From Castellaniella sp049671645 (GTDB lineage Bacteria; Pseudomonadota; Gammaproteobacteria; Burkholderiales; Burkholderiaceae_B): a stretch of 64,000 bases of DNA. The DNA is taken from contig NZ_JBATVG010000023.1 in NCBI RefSeq assembly GCF_049671645.1, positions 1 to 64,000 on the forward strand, in the 5' to 3' direction. Every line of letters starts with the position of its first letter. The first letter of the stretch is position 1. The notes under the pieces are model-generated. The model was not told where the DNA came from. It did not search any database and saw only the letters and a program-made list of their open reading frames with translations. Both the position numbers and the translations under genes were made by a program. Below are positions 1-9,589 of this stretch, one piece after another.

Positions 1-55
1 GAAACGACAGCAGCCCGTCGTTCATTATTTCCTTCAGTTCCTGGTGCGCAATCAT
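1..55 (-). CDS. kdgD: 5-dehydro-4-deoxyglucarate dehydratase, N-terminus only (cut by window edge)
   Basis: Only the first 18 codons are present, starting at an ATG on the minus strand and running off the left edge. The peptide MIAHQELKEIMNDGLLSF has the PQELK-x-GLLSFPVTDF-type opening of KdgD, a member of the dihydrodipicolinate synthase family. KdgD decarboxylates and dehydrates 5-keto-4-deoxyglucarate to 2-oxoglutarate semialdehyde in the cytoplasm. That is exactly the step missing between the three dehydratases and the semialdehyde dehydrogenase in this window. The call rests on a short N-terminus plus context. Another DapA-family aldolase is possible but less likely. Confidence 0.72.
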   Translation of the reverse strand, partial: MIAHQELKEIMNDGLLSF

Positions 56-74
56 GAAAACGTCCTCTGGTAGT

Positions 75-100
75 GAAAGAACGCATCAATCCGTTCTTTC
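75..100. promoter_or_regulatory. Inverted repeat in the leader of kdgD
   Basis: GAAAGAACG (75-83) and CGTTCTTTC (92-100) form perfect 9-base arms around an 8-base loop. The repeat lies between the GTCATCATAC motif and the kdgD start at 55. It could be an operator half-site pair or a hairpin in the 5' leader. No T-run follows on the minus strand, so it does not look like a terminator. Confidence 0.5.
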
Positions 101-115
101 CTTATTTAGATATAC

Positions 116-125
116 GTCATCATAC
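116..125 (-). promoter_or_regulatory. Putative FadR-type operator upstream of kdgD (site A)
   Basis: Exact GTCATCATAC (read on the plus strand), 60 bases upstream of the kdgD start. The same 10-mer occurs upstream of the regulator (1057-1066) and upstream of the NitT-type ABC operon (16249-16258). The GT-N6-AC form resembles the operators of GntR/FadR-family proteins. Assignment to the regulator at 294-1028 is inferred. Confidence 0.55.
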
Positions 126-256
126 AAGAGACAAATTTCAGGGGCAATGAAATCCCGAGATAAAGACTTAGTATTTGTACTGATCTAGCTCTTCAAAGAT
201 TCCGCGCGCCGATGCCAGGCCCGGAACATAGGCTGATCACAGGTGTGACAACATAA

Positions 257-280
257 GGCGCCACCCTGCCCGGTGGCGCC
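257..280 (-). terminator. Hairpin downstream of the GntR regulator
   Basis: GGCGCCACC (257-265) and GGTGGCGCC (272-280) form a perfect 9-bp GC-rich stem with a 6-base loop, just past the regulator stop codon at 294. On the minus strand it is followed by a T-rich stretch (TTATGTTGT). It would end the dehydratase-regulator transcript and separate it from kdgD. Confidence 0.65.
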
Positions 281-293
281 TGAGCGTAGAGGG

Positions 294-1028
294 TCAACCC
301 TTCTGGGCGACGGTTTCCTGTGCCTTGCGCAGCCGCTCGCGGCTGTTGGCCAGGTGCGTGCGCATGGCCGCCCGCGCGGCATCCGGATCTTTGCGGGCAA
401 TGGCGTTGTAGATGTCTTCGTGTTCCAGATGGACGCGTTCCAGGTAGCGGACGCGGTCATCATCCGCCAGCGCGGCGGAATCCACACGGGTGCGTGGAAT
501 GATGGCCTTGCCCAACTGCTTCAGGATGTCGTGGAAATAACGATTGCCGGTGGCCGTGGCCACCAGCAGGTGAAAGGCGACGTCGGACACCACGGCGTTG
601 CCGGTCTTCTTGCGGATGTGTTCCGCGAATTCATCCAGGGTCGCGCGCAACTGCTGCATATGGGCGTCGGTGCGGCGCAGAGCCGCCAGGCCCGCAGCCT
701 CGGTTTCCAGGCTGATGCGCAATTCCAGGATCGCCATGACATCCAGCATGGTCAGGATGCTTTCCGTGCGGATGCGCAGTTGCTGCTCGTTTTGCGGCTC
801 CAGCAGAAACGTGCCGATGCCATGCCGGGTTTCCACCAGGCCGCCCGCCTGCAGCCTGGAAATGGCTTCGCGGATGACTGTCCGGCTGACACCGAAGGAT
901 TCCATCAATTCCGATTCGGTCGGCAGCTTTTCACCCACATGAAACTCACCATTGCGGATGCGTTCGGACAGAGCCGTCACCACAGTCTGGGTCAAGCTGC
1001 GAGAACGCCGAACAGTAGCAGGTGCCAT
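294..1028 (-). CDS. GntR/FadR-family transcriptional regulator of aldarate catabolism
   Basis: The 244-aa protein has an N-terminal winged helix-turn-helix (about residues 10-75, ESELMESFGVSRTVIREAIS). An FCD ligand-binding domain follows (about 95-225). Its candidate metal ligands are visible as D and H in DVAFHLL, H in LEHEDIYNAI and H in MRTHLANSR. FCD-type regulators usually sense small organic acids. It lies downstream of a glucarate-dehydratase-like gene and upstream of kdgD, and a copy of the repeated motif sits 29 bases before its start, which suggests autoregulation. It is the best candidate for the factor that binds the shared sites. The exact effector cannot be read from the sequence. 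Confidence 0.88.
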   Translation of the reverse strand: MAPATVRRSRSLTQTVVTALSERIRNGEFHVGEKLPTESELMESFGVSRTVIREAISRLQAGGLVETRHGIGTFLLEPQNEQQLRIRTESILTMLDVMAILELRISLETEAAGLAALRRTDAHMQQLRATLDEFAEHIRKKTGNAVVSDVAFHLLVATATGNRYFHDILKQLGKAIIPRTRVDSAALADDDRVRYLERVHLEHEDIYNAIARKDPDAARAAMRTHLANSRERLRKAQETVAQKG

Positions 1029-1056
1029 GATGGGATCACATTGATGTTAGAGAACT

Positions 1057-1066
1057 GTCATCATAC
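1057..1066 (-). promoter_or_regulatory. Putative FadR-type operator upstream of the regulator (site B)
   Basis: Exact copy of GTCATCATAC in the 72-base gap between the dehydratase stop and the regulator start. Its edge is 29 bases from the regulator ATG, a position suited to autoregulation of an internal promoter. Confidence 0.55.
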
Positions 1067-1100
1067 TTCAAGCCTGTCAACCGCCCTGGAAACAGGCCGC

Positions 1101-2393
1101 CTAAAAGCGCGGGGCCTTGCCTGTCCAGTCCGGCTGATATTTGCGCATCTGGGCGGCATCATTGCGTGAACGGATCCCGCAGTCAAGGTATTGCTGATGC
1201 AGCCGCGCCAGCGCGTCCTGATCGATCTCCAGCCCCAGGCCGGGGGCGTCTCCCAGCGCTATGGCGCCGTCCTGAAAACGCAGATGTCCGCCGACCACGA
1301 CTTCTTCAGCGGGATCCAGCCAGGGGTAATGCGTATCGCAGGCATAACTGAGCAAAGGCACGCTGGCCGCCACGTGCGTCATGGCCATCAGGCTGATCCC
1401 CAGATGGGAATTGGAATGCATGGACAGGCCCAGGCCGAAGGTCTCGCACATGCGCGCCAAGAGCTGGGTGTCGCGCAGGCCGCCCCAGTAATGGTGATCG
1501 GACAGAATGATCTGGCAGCCATGCGCCGTCGTGTTGGCGCGAAACTGGGCCAGGTCCGTGACCACCATATTGGTAGCCAGCGGCATGCCCGTGGCCTGGT
1601 GCAAGGCGGCCATGTCGGCCAGCGTGGGGCACGGATCCTCGTAGTATTCCAGCAGGCCATCCAGCTGCTTGCCCATCTCGATGGCGGTATCCAATGCCCA
1701 ATTGCCATTGGGGTCGATGCGCAGCGGCATGCCCGGGAAGCGGGCCGCCAGCGCCCGGATGCAGGCCACTTCTTCCTGAGGCGGCAACACCCCGGCCTTC
1801 AGCTTGATGCTTTTGAAGCCATAGCGGGCGATCATGGTGTCCGCCTGGGCGACCAGTTGCGCCGGCGTCAGGGTCTCGCCCCAGGCGTCGTCCGGGTAGT
1901 CCGCATCCACGTGCCGCGCATATTTGAAAAACAGATAGGCGCTGAACGGCACCGTATCGCGCACCCGGCCGCCCAGCAGGTCCACCAGCGGCATGCCCAG
2001 AAAACGGGCCTGGAGATCCAGGAACGCGACCTCGAAGGCGGAATACAGCTTCTGGACGTTCTTGGCCGGGTCCGTGCCAGGCGCCAGGGTAAAGGCCGCG
2101 CCGGTGCTGACGCGCGTCTGCTGAACCACTCGTTGCACACGCTGGCGCAAACCGTTCAGGTCGAAGGGATCCATCCCCGCCAGCATGGGCGCCAGCGCCT
2201 GCAGCAGTTCCAGCACCGAAGCGTCGCCATAGGATTCCCCCAACCCGATATGCCCGGTATCGCTTTCCAGTTCGATAATGGAACGCAAGGCATAAGGTTC
2301 ATGAATGCCGGCTGCGTTCAGCAGCGGCGGATCCTTGAAGGCGATGGGTGTGATCTTGGCTGACAGCAAATGCATGATCGGTCCGGGTGACAT
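1101..2393 (-). CDS. Glucarate dehydratase-like enolase-superfamily enzyme
   Basis: This 430-aa protein has the full active-site set of the glucarate dehydratase group of the enolase superfamily. It has the KxK motif (K197, K199 in SIKLKAG), Mg ligands D227 (RIDPNGNW), E252 (YYEDP) and N275 (LATNM), D299 (LSDHHYW), and the catalytic His H326 in MHSNSHLGIS. The family removes water from D-glucarate or L-idarate to give 5-keto-4-deoxyglucarate. It differs clearly from the second glucarate dehydratase in the window (11164-12513), so it may prefer another aldarate or be a GudX-like paralogue. It is the first gene of a minus-strand unit with the GntR regulator. An alternative start six codons in (MHLLSAK) is possible. 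Confidence 0.85.
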   Translation of the reverse strand: MSPGPIMHLLSAKITPIAFKDPPLLNAAGIHEPYALRSIIELESDTGHIGLGESYGDASVLELLQALAPMLAGMDPFDLNGLRQRVQRVVQQTRVSTGAAFTLAPGTDPAKNVQKLYSAFEVAFLDLQARFLGMPLVDLLGGRVRDTVPFSAYLFFKYARHVDADYPDDAWGETLTPAQLVAQADTMIARYGFKSIKLKAGVLPPQEEVACIRALAARFPGMPLRIDPNGNWALDTAIEMGKQLDGLLEYYEDPCPTLADMAALHQATGMPLATNMVVTDLAQFRANTTAHGCQIILSDHHYWGGLRDTQLLARMCETFGLGLSMHSNSHLGISLMAMTHVAASVPLLSYACDTHYPWLDPAEEVVVGGHLRFQDGAIALGDAPGLGLEIDQDALARLHQQYLDCGIRSRNDAAQMRKYQPDWTGKAPRF

Positions 2394-2605
2394 GATGAAG
2401 GAGTGGAAGGTGAAACGTCATCTAGTTAGATGTACGACATGTGAACTGTATATCACTAAATCGGCACTGCTTATCAGGGAATTCCCTAAAACCCTCCTCA
2501 TGAAAAATTTATTTATTATGAATCAATGGATTATTCGTTCCACAAATAGAAAAACCAGGCAATTGGACTCTCTTCGACTGCATCGACACCTCCCACGCCC
2601 GAAAC

Positions 2606-2622
2606 ATGTCATACGATGACAT
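2606..2622. promoter_or_regulatory. Perfect inverted-repeat operator candidate (site C)
   Basis: ATGTCAT-ACG-ATGACAT has 7-bp perfect arms and a 3-base centre. It embeds GTCATAC, the GT-N3-AC core typical of FadR-subfamily GntR operators. It lies 213 bases before the divergent dehydratase start and 379 bases before the solute-binding protein start. Confidence 0.55.
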
Positions 2623-2927
2623 GGCGAAAAGCATGGAAATCCACCGTCCGTTCCTTGACCGGCCTGCCGCTCTTCGCCTGAAGCCGCCTGGCGTCGCCCA
2701 GACGATCCCGCCGAAGCTCCATCCGGACACCACACTGCCGACGATGTCATACAACGAGAAGGGCGTGAACTTCCCGATCTCCAGCCCTATTAGGGAATAC
2801 ACCGATATCTTCTAAAAATTAAAAAAATTCTTTGCAAATCAAATGATTAAATTTGATTTCAAAAATTCACAGCTTCCCGGAGAGCGCCTTCCGTTGAAAA
2901 TTCACTATCCGGATTTCAATCTAGGTT

Positions 2928-2937
2928 ATATGATGAC
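2928..2937 (+). promoter_or_regulatory. Putative FadR-type operator before the ABC importer (site D)
   Basis: ATATGATGAC matches the complement of GTCATCATAC (GTATGATGAC) at 9 of 10 bases. It lies 63 bases before the ATG at 3001 and is flanked by TTATA and TTATAA, giving further partial symmetry. Confidence 0.5.
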
Positions 2938-3000
2938 TTATAAGGAAGGACCGATGGAACCGACCTTTACCCTGCACAGGTGAACACTCAAGGAGACACC

Positions 3001-4173
3001 ATGAAAGGCAATAAACAAACCGTGCGACCTTTGCGATTCCACGCACTGGCGGGCGCCCTGGCCCTGGCGTGCGTCGCCGTTTCGGCGCATGCCGCCCCCG
3101 TCGCGCTGAATATCGTCGACGTGGCGGGCAACCTGGCCGTCACCCAGAAAGCGCTGGAAGCCTTCCGCGATCAGAATCCGGACCTGGTTTCCAGCATGAC
3201 CTTCACCAATGCGCCGGCGCCGCAGATCCCGGGCAAGATCAAGGCCATGCAAAAGGCCAACCGCGCGGACATCGACCTGGTGCTGACCGGCACCGACGCC
3301 CTGGCCGCCGGCATCGAACAGGACCTGTGGGTCAAGCTGCTGCCCGACCACCAGGACAAGTTCAAGGATATCCTGACCAAATACACCCGCAACGCCGCCC
3401 GCATGCAGGAACTGGCCAAGGGCTACGGCCTAGAAGTCAGCTTCATGCAATCCGGCCCGCTGCTGGAATACAACCCGGCCAAGGTCAAGACCCCGCCCAA
3501 GACCCCGGCCGAACTGCTGGCCTGGTGCAAGGCCAATCCGGGCCAGTTCCTGTATGCCCGCCCCGCCAATTCCGGCCCGGGCCGCACCTTCCTGATGGGC
3601 CTGCCCTATCTGCTGGGCGACAAAGATCCCTATGACCCGATCAAGGGCTGGGACAACACCTGGAAATTCCTGAAGGAACTCAACGAGTGCGTGCCCTACT
3701 ATCCGGGCGGCACATCGGCCATCATGAAGGAACTGGGCCAAGGCAGCCGCACCATGACCGTGACGGTGACGGGCTGGGACATCAACCCGCGCGCCCTGGG
3801 CATCGTGCCGGCCGACTTCAAGATCCAGGCCTTCGACAACTTCACCTGGGTCAACGACGCTCACTACATGGTCATCCCCAAGGGCGTGTCCAAGGAAAAG
3901 CAGGACGTCCTGTTCAAGCTGATGGATTTCATGATGCAGCCCAAACAGCAGGCCATGACCTACGACACCGGCTACTTCTACCCCGGCCCGGCGATCCGCG
4001 ACGTGCCGCTGTCGGCCGCGCCGAAGGAAAGCCAGGAAGTCATCGAAAAATATGGTCGTCCTGAATACGAGGAACTGACGGCCCGCCGCCCCAGCGCCGT
4101 GCCGCTGGATGCCAAGGCCATGGTGGAAGCCTTCCACAAATGGGATACCGATATCGGCGCCCTGAAGAAGTGA
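3001..4173 (+). CDS. ABC transporter solute-binding protein (probable aldarate/sugar-acid importer)
   Basis: This 390-aa periplasmic protein of the extracellular solute-binding family 1/polyamine-type fold has a clear Sec signal peptide (residues 1-32, cleaved near AHA-AP). The ATG at 3001 was chosen because AGGAG lies just before it and it begins a normal signal peptide. An upstream in-frame codon at 2980 lacks both. It is the first gene of a four-gene ABC operon (binding protein, ATPase, two permeases) followed by an epimerase-like gene. The operon lies between acid-sugar dehydratases and carries an upstream copy of the shared operator. Transport of glucarate or galactarate is inferred from this context. 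The fold class itself is also used for polyamines, iron and phosphonates. Confidence 0.83.
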   Translation: MKGNKQTVRPLRFHALAGALALACVAVSAHAAPVALNIVDVAGNLAVTQKALEAFRDQNPDLVSSMTFTNAPAPQIPGKIKAMQKANRADIDLVLTGTDALAAGIEQDLWVKLLPDHQDKFKDILTKYTRNAARMQELAKGYGLEVSFMQSGPLLEYNPAKVKTPPKTPAELLAWCKANPGQFLYARPANSGPGRTFLMGLPYLLGDKDPYDPIKGWDNTWKFLKELNECVPYYPGGTSAIMKELGQGSRTMTVTVTGWDINPRALGIVPADFKIQAFDNFTWVNDAHYMVIPKGVSKEKQDVLFKLMDFMMQPKQQAMTYDTGYFYPGPAIRDVPLSAAPKESQEVIEKYGRPEYEELTARRPSAVPLDAKAMVEAFHKWDTDIGALKK

Positions 4174-4246
4174 TCTCTGCCTGACGATGACCCGCCCGCC
4201 TGCCCTCCCGGGCGCGGGCGGCCTGTATCTCCCTGGATTTTGCAAT

Positions 4247-5322
<1,076 letters not shown>

Positions 5323-5326
<4 letters not shown>

Positions 5327-6198
5327 GCGCCGCCGAACTGGCCGTGGCCCCCAGGGGAGACCGCCGGGGCTGGCTGGTCGCGCCCGCCGTGGTGGTGCTG
5401 CTGGCGCTGTTCGTCTACCCCTTCATCTACGGGGTGGTGATTTCCTTCCAGCCCATGGACGGCGGCAGCATCTGGGCCAATTACATCCATTTCTTCACGA
5501 CATCGACAGAGGTCGGCACCTTGTGGGCCACCTTCAAGCTGGCTGCGCCCGCCACGCTGATCAACGTCGGCATGGCTGTGCCGGTGGCCTTTTCCCTGCG
5601 CCGCAATAGCCGCAAGCAACGCATCATCACCACCATCCTGGTCATCCCCATCACGCTGGGCACAGTGCTGATCGCCGACGGGATGCTGACGTTCTACAGC
5701 CCGGTCGGCTGGTTTTCGCAATTCGTCCACAGCCTGCACCTGTATTCCGAAGAGGTCCGCCTGACGCACAATTACTGGGGGGTGCTGATTTCCCTGGTGA
5801 TTTCCGACTTCCCCTTCGTCTTCCTGCTGACCCTGTCTTACATTTCCGGCATCGACCCGACACTGGCCAAGGCGGCCGGCACGCTGGGCGCCAACACGTG
5901 GCAACAGTTTCGCCTGATCTATCTGCCCCTGCTGGTGCCGGGGCTGAGCATGGCGGCGGCGCTGTCCTTCGTGCAGACCTTCGCCGTGTTCCCATCCGCC
6001 ATTCTGCTGGGGGCGCCCGCGGGCCCGACCCGAGTGATTTCCATCGCGGCCTACGAGGCGGCTTTTGAACAATACGACTACGGCATGGCCTCCGCCATCG
6101 CCATCGTCATGGGATTCGCGCAACTGCTGATCGTCTGCGCAATCTTTGCATTCCGGCGGGCCTTCTATACCGGCCCGGCCACCAGCGGCAAGGGGTGA
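5323..6198 (+). CDS. ABC transporter inner-membrane permease, subunit 1
   Basis: This 291-aa protein of the binding-protein-dependent transport permease family has about six membrane segments, the first at LVAPAVVVLLALFVYPFIYG. The cytoplasmic EAA-like loop reads KAAGTLGANTWQQFRLIYLPLLVPG and docks the ATPase. The gene starts inside the ATPase stop codon and ends just before the second permease, so the two form the heterodimeric channel of the same importer. It is of the PotB/cysT-like type. Confidence 0.88.
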
Positions 6199-6203
6199 CA
6201 CAC

Positions 6204-7070
6204 ATGCAATCCACAACACTTACGACGGCCGGAAACCGTCGGCGCTGGGGCAAGCTCTGGCATGCCGCAGTCTGGACGGTCATGGGATTTTTCCTGCTGA
6301 ACGTCGTCTTCATGATCCTCACCGTGATGGTCAATTCCGTGGCCACCCGGTGGTTCGGCACCCTGCTGCCCCAAGGCCTCACTTTCAGCTGGTACGGCCG
6401 CGCCTGGGACGAATTCCAGTTGTCCCACATCCTGGTGGTCACCCTGGAAGTCGTCGCCTCGGTCGTCATCCTGGCCATCGTGCTGGGCGTGCCGGCCGCC
6501 TACGCGCTGGCTCGCGCCCGCTTCCCCGGCAAAAGGCTGGTGATGCTGCTGATCCTGATCCCCATGCTGGTGCCGCCCGTCACCTATGGGATTCCCATGG
6601 CCACGGCCATGTACCAGATCGGCGTGGGCGGCACCCTGGCGGGGGTCATTCTGTCCAACCTGGTGCCGGCCCTGCCCTTCGTGATCCTGGTCATGACGCC
6701 CTTCATCGAGCAGATCGACCCGGGTCTGGAATCCGCCGCCCGCATCTTCGGCGCCAATACCTTCCAGTATTTCCGCCACGTGCTGGCCCCGCTGCTGGTG
6801 CCGGGCATGCTGGCCGCCGGGCTGCTGGTGCTGGTGCGCACCATCAGCCTGTTCGAACTGACGTTCTTCACAGCCGGGCCGGATTCCCAGACGCTGGTGG
6901 TCGCCCTGTACTACGCGGTATTCTCGACCGGCGTGCGGGCGCCGCAGGCCATCGATGCCATGGCCATGATCTACATGGCCATCACCATGGTCTGGGTGTT
7001 GATCGCCCTGCGCTTCGTCAGCCCCACCCAATTGGTCAGCCGGGTCAAGGAAGCCCCGCGTGAGGCCTGA
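6204..7070 (+). CDS. ABC transporter inner-membrane permease, subunit 2
   Basis: This 288-aa PotC-like permease has about six hydrophobic segments and an EAA-like loop (ESAARIFGANTFQYFRHVLAPLLVPG). The ATG at 6204 was preferred over a GTG at 6195 because AGGGG at 6191-6195 is correctly spaced before it. It pairs with the permease at 5323-6198. The gene ends 15 bases before the epimerase-like gene. Confidence 0.88.
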   Translation: MQSTTLTTAGNRRRWGKLWHAAVWTVMGFFLLNVVFMILTVMVNSVATRWFGTLLPQGLTFSWYGRAWDEFQLSHILVVTLEVVASVVILAIVLGVPAAYALARARFPGKRLVMLLILIPMLVPPVTYGIPMATAMYQIGVGGTLAGVILSNLVPALPFVILVMTPFIEQIDPGLESAARIFGANTFQYFRHVLAPLLVPGMLAAGLLVLVRTISLFELTFFTAGPDSQTLVVALYYAVFSTGVRAPQAIDAMAMIYMAITMVWVLIALRFVSPTQLVSRVKEAPREA

Positions 7071-7085
7071 TCAGGACGCGCCAGC

Positions 7086-7979
7086 ATGATGCCCGCGCGC
7101 ATGGATGCCACCCCGCAGCGATGCCTGACCCTGACGCAGGGAGCGCATCGCCTGCGGGTGGGGCCGGCGGCCGGCGGCCGGATTCTCGGCTGGACCAGTG
7201 AGCTGGCCAATGGCCCTCGGGATTGGCTGGCGCCGATCCAGGTCCAGGAATGGCCGGCGCACGAATGGCCCAAAGGCGGCATATTCCCCCTGGCGCCGTT
7301 TTCCAATCGCATCCGCAACGCCCGCATGAACTGGGCGGGCCAAATGATCCGGATCGACCCGTTGCCCGGCCAGGCCCACGCCCTGCACGGCCAGGCGCAA
7401 CGCATGGCCTGGGATGTGCTGGATGCGACCGAGAACCGGGCCATATTGAGCCTGCATCACCCGGCCGGTGAAGACGGCTGGCCGTGGGCCTGGTCGTTGC
7501 AGCAGATTTTTCAGCTATCGGCCGAGGGCCAACTGGACATCGAGCTGGCGCTGACCAACGAAGACACGCAACCCATGCCGGCCGGCTTGGGCCTGCACCC
7601 CTATTTCACCGCTGACAGCGTCCGCGCCGGCGCCAGCAAAGACTGGGCGCATGACCAGGAACTGGCCTTGTTCCCCCGGCCGAACCGGCAGGCCCGCTGG
7701 CAGCGCACCGACAGCACCTGGACGAACTTCCTATCCGGCTGGACAGGCCGCGCCGACATCGCCTGGCCCACCGGCCCGGGCCTGATCCTGCAGGCCCGTG
7801 GCCCGCTGGATCACCTGGTGCTGCATTGCAATGCGGGCCGCTACCTGTGCGTGGAGCCCGCCACCCACGTCTGCGACGCCGTGAACCTGGCCGCCGCCGG
7901 CATCCAGGGCACCGGCCTGCGGACGCTGGCGCCGGGGCAGACGCTGACCGTCGGCATGACGCTCAGCATCCAGGCCTGA
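7086..7979 (+). CDS. Aldose 1-epimerase (mutarotase)-like protein
   Basis: This 297-aa protein of the galactose-mutarotase-like beta-sandwich family carries the expected active-site segments. These are FPLAPFSNRIRN (substrate binding), the His in LHGQAQ, the catalytic acid His in LGLHPYF and the catalytic base Glu in VEPATHVCDAVN. Mutarotases interconvert the alpha and beta anomers of sugars. It is the last gene of the ABC importer operon. Aldarates have no anomeric carbon, so its presence suggests that the transported substrate set includes a uronic acid or another aldose. The start could be 7086, 7089 or 7101, since several Met codons lie close together. Confidence 0.85.
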   Translation: MMPARMDATPQRCLTLTQGAHRLRVGPAAGGRILGWTSELANGPRDWLAPIQVQEWPAHEWPKGGIFPLAPFSNRIRNARMNWAGQMIRIDPLPGQAHALHGQAQRMAWDVLDATENRAILSLHHPAGEDGWPWAWSLQQIFQLSAEGQLDIELALTNEDTQPMPAGLGLHPYFTADSVRAGASKDWAHDQELALFPRPNRQARWQRTDSTWTNFLSGWTGRADIAWPTGPGLILQARGPLDHLVLHCNAGRYLCVEPATHVCDAVNLAAAGIQGTGLRTLAPGQTLTVGMTLSIQA

Positions 7980-8108
7980 TCCAGGGTCCGCGACATACCA
8001 CGCGATCCTGCCCGCCCTTGCGCGGGGACGGCAACGGCCTCCGGGCCACTCAGGTGCCGCAGGGCGTCTTGCCAATCCGCGCACAGAAGCGGCCACCTCC
8101 CGGCAACG

Positions 8109-8140
8109 CAAAAACAAAACGGGCGGCCCATGAGCCGCCC
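8109..8140 (-). terminator. Rho-independent terminator after the galactarate dehydratase
   Basis: GGGCGGC and GCCGCCC form a 7-bp stem at 8121-8140. On the minus strand it is followed by a T-rich tract (complement of 8109-8119). It lies 24 bases past the stop codon of the gene at 8164-9354. Confidence 0.75.
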
Positions 8141-8163
8141 CTCTTGCTTCCGCCATCAGTATG

Positions 8164-9354
8164 TCAAGGCTGCTGGCCGCATTCGGCGGTTTCCGTGGTC
8201 CAGGCCCGCGCCTGCTCGCTCAGCGTGAAGCCCAGGCCCGGGCGATCGGGCACTTCCATGCGCCCGTCCTTCATGACCAGGCGCTCATTGAACAAGGGTT
8301 CCAGCCACTCGAAGTGTTCCAGCCAGGGCTCGCGGGGATACGCCGCCGCCAGGTGCAGGTGGATTTCCATGGCGAAGTGCGGCGCCATGCTCAGGCCATG
8401 ATAGTCGGCCAACTGCATGATCTTCAGGAACTGCGTGATGCCGCCCACGCGAGGCGCGTCGGGCTGGAAAAAGTCGGACGCATGAGCCTCGATCAATTCC
8501 GCGTGTTCCCGGAAGCTGGTCAGCATTTCGCCGGTAGCGATCGGAGTGTCGAAGGTGGCGGCCAGCGCCGCATGGCCCTGGACGTCGTAGGCGTCCAGCG
8601 GTTCCTCGATCCAGGTCAGGCCGTATTGTTCCATCACCCGGCACATGCGGGCCGCCGCCATGCGGTCCCACTGCTGATTGGCGTCCACCATCAAGGGGAA
8701 ACTGTCGCCGAGTTTCTTGCGCACGGCGTCGACCCGCTGCAGGTCCACAGCATGGTCGGGGTGACCGACCTTGATCTTGATGCCGCCGATCCCGCGCGCC
8801 CGCGAGGCATCCACGTTATCCAGCACCTGGTCCAGCGGGGTGGACAGGAAACCGCCCGAGGTGTTGTACAGGCGGACCGAATCCCGATGCGCCCCCAGCA
8901 GCTTGGCCAGCGACAGGCCCGCCCGCTTGGCCTTCATGTCCCACAAGGCAACGTCGAACGGTGCGATCGCCTGCACCGTCAGGCCGCTGCGGCCGACGGA
9001 CGCGCCCGCCCAGCACAACCGGTCCCAGAGCCGCTGGATATCGCTGGGGTCCTCGCCCAACAACGTGGGGGCGATTTCCTTGGCATGGGCATACATGCCC
9101 GGCCCGCCCGCCCGCTTGGAATAGGCGAAACCCAGGCCCTCGTGGCCGTCACGGGTGCGGATCTCGCAAAAGATCATGGCGACCTCGGTCAGGGGCTTCT
9201 GACGGCCGGTAAAGACCTTGGCATCGCTGATGGGGGTGGGCAGCGGCAGGAACGCCAAAGACAGCTTGATCCAGGCGATGCGATCGCTGCCGCCATCGGA
9301 GGCGGCAGCCGCATGCGCCGGTTCGGCAAATGCAGCGGATTCGGGGCGAGACAT
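8164..9354 (-). CDS. L-talarate/galactarate dehydratase
   Basis: This 396-aa mandelate-racemase-subgroup enolase carries K193 and K195 (GIKIKVG), Mg ligands D224 (MVDANQQW), E250 (WIEEP) and E276 (TGEM), and H326 in MAPHFAMEIH. Each is shifted by exactly two from K195/K197/D226/E252/E278/H328 of Salmonella L-talarate/galactarate dehydratase, which is also about 398 aa. It dehydrates galactarate (or epimerises and dehydrates L-talarate) to the same 5-keto-4-deoxyglucarate that glucarate dehydratase forms. It is divergent from the semialdehyde dehydrogenase-glucarate dehydratase operon, with an operator motif in the shared 235-base gap. The first 25 residues are poorly conserved and the true start could be slightly later. 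Confidence 0.9.
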   Translation of the reverse strand: MSRPESAAFAEPAHAAAASDGGSDRIAWIKLSLAFLPLPTPISDAKVFTGRQKPLTEVAMIFCEIRTRDGHEGLGFAYSKRAGGPGMYAHAKEIAPTLLGEDPSDIQRLWDRLCWAGASVGRSGLTVQAIAPFDVALWDMKAKRAGLSLAKLLGAHRDSVRLYNTSGGFLSTPLDQVLDNVDASRARGIGGIKIKVGHPDHAVDLQRVDAVRKKLGDSFPLMVDANQQWDRMAAARMCRVMEQYGLTWIEEPLDAYDVQGHAALAATFDTPIATGEMLTSFREHAELIEAHASDFFQPDAPRVGGITQFLKIMQLADYHGLSMAPHFAMEIHLHLAAAYPREPWLEHFEWLEPLFNERLVMKDGRMEVPDRPGLGFTLSEQARAWTTETAECGQQP

Positions 9355-9451
9355 GGGGGCAATCCTTTTGAAAACAAAATGTCAAAGTAGGCACACAGCC
9401 CGCCCCGGGACAACCCGGACAGACCGGAACAGATCACAACAGATACGATCT

Positions 9452-9468
9452 CTTTCCATTAAGGAAAG
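9452..9468. promoter_or_regulatory. Inverted repeat in the divergent promoter region
   Basis: CTTTCC-ATTAA-GGAAAG has perfect 6-bp arms. It lies in the gap between the divergent galactarate dehydratase (start 9354) and aldehyde dehydrogenase (start 9590) genes. It may be a second operator beside the motif at 9543-9552, but function is not shown. Confidence 0.35.
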
Positions 9469-9542
9469 ACCACAGAGAAATTATCGATTCCATAATGAAA
9501 CCGTGCTTATTTCCCAGAATTTCCTTTCCGTCATGATGAGTT

Positions 9543-9552
9543 GTATGATAAC
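9543..9552. promoter_or_regulatory. Putative FadR-type operator in the divergent gap (site E)
   Basis: GTATGATAAC differs from GTATGATGAC at one base and lies in the larger near-palindrome AGTTGTATGATAACTT. It is 37 bases before the aldehyde dehydrogenase start and could control both divergent units. Confidence 0.5.
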
Positions 9553-9589
9553 TTACTTGTGAAAATTTGCCACCCCCGGAGGTTCCCCT

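Larger units (their letters stand above)
2394..3000. promoter_or_regulatory. 607-base divergent control region between dehydratase and ABC operon
   Basis: No convincing gene is present, and the sequence is much more AT-rich than its surroundings. It contains a reversed ATGTCGTAC at 2432-2440, a perfect inverted repeat ATGTCAT-ACG-ATGACAT at 2606-2622, and ATGTCATAC again at 2744-2752. It also contains the palindrome AGGGAATTCCCT at about 2476-2487 and a TATGATGAC motif at 2929-2937. A Shine-Dalgarno AGGAG at 2991-2995 serves the gene at 3001. The cluster of sites suggests regulator control of both divergent units. Short open frames here show no family features. Confidence 0.6.

Noticed and set aside
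2509..2815. Short open frames on both strands in the 607-base control region (97 and 69 codons)
   Set aside because: No ribosome-binding site, no recognisable family pattern, AT-rich sequence, and they overlap the operator-like repeats.
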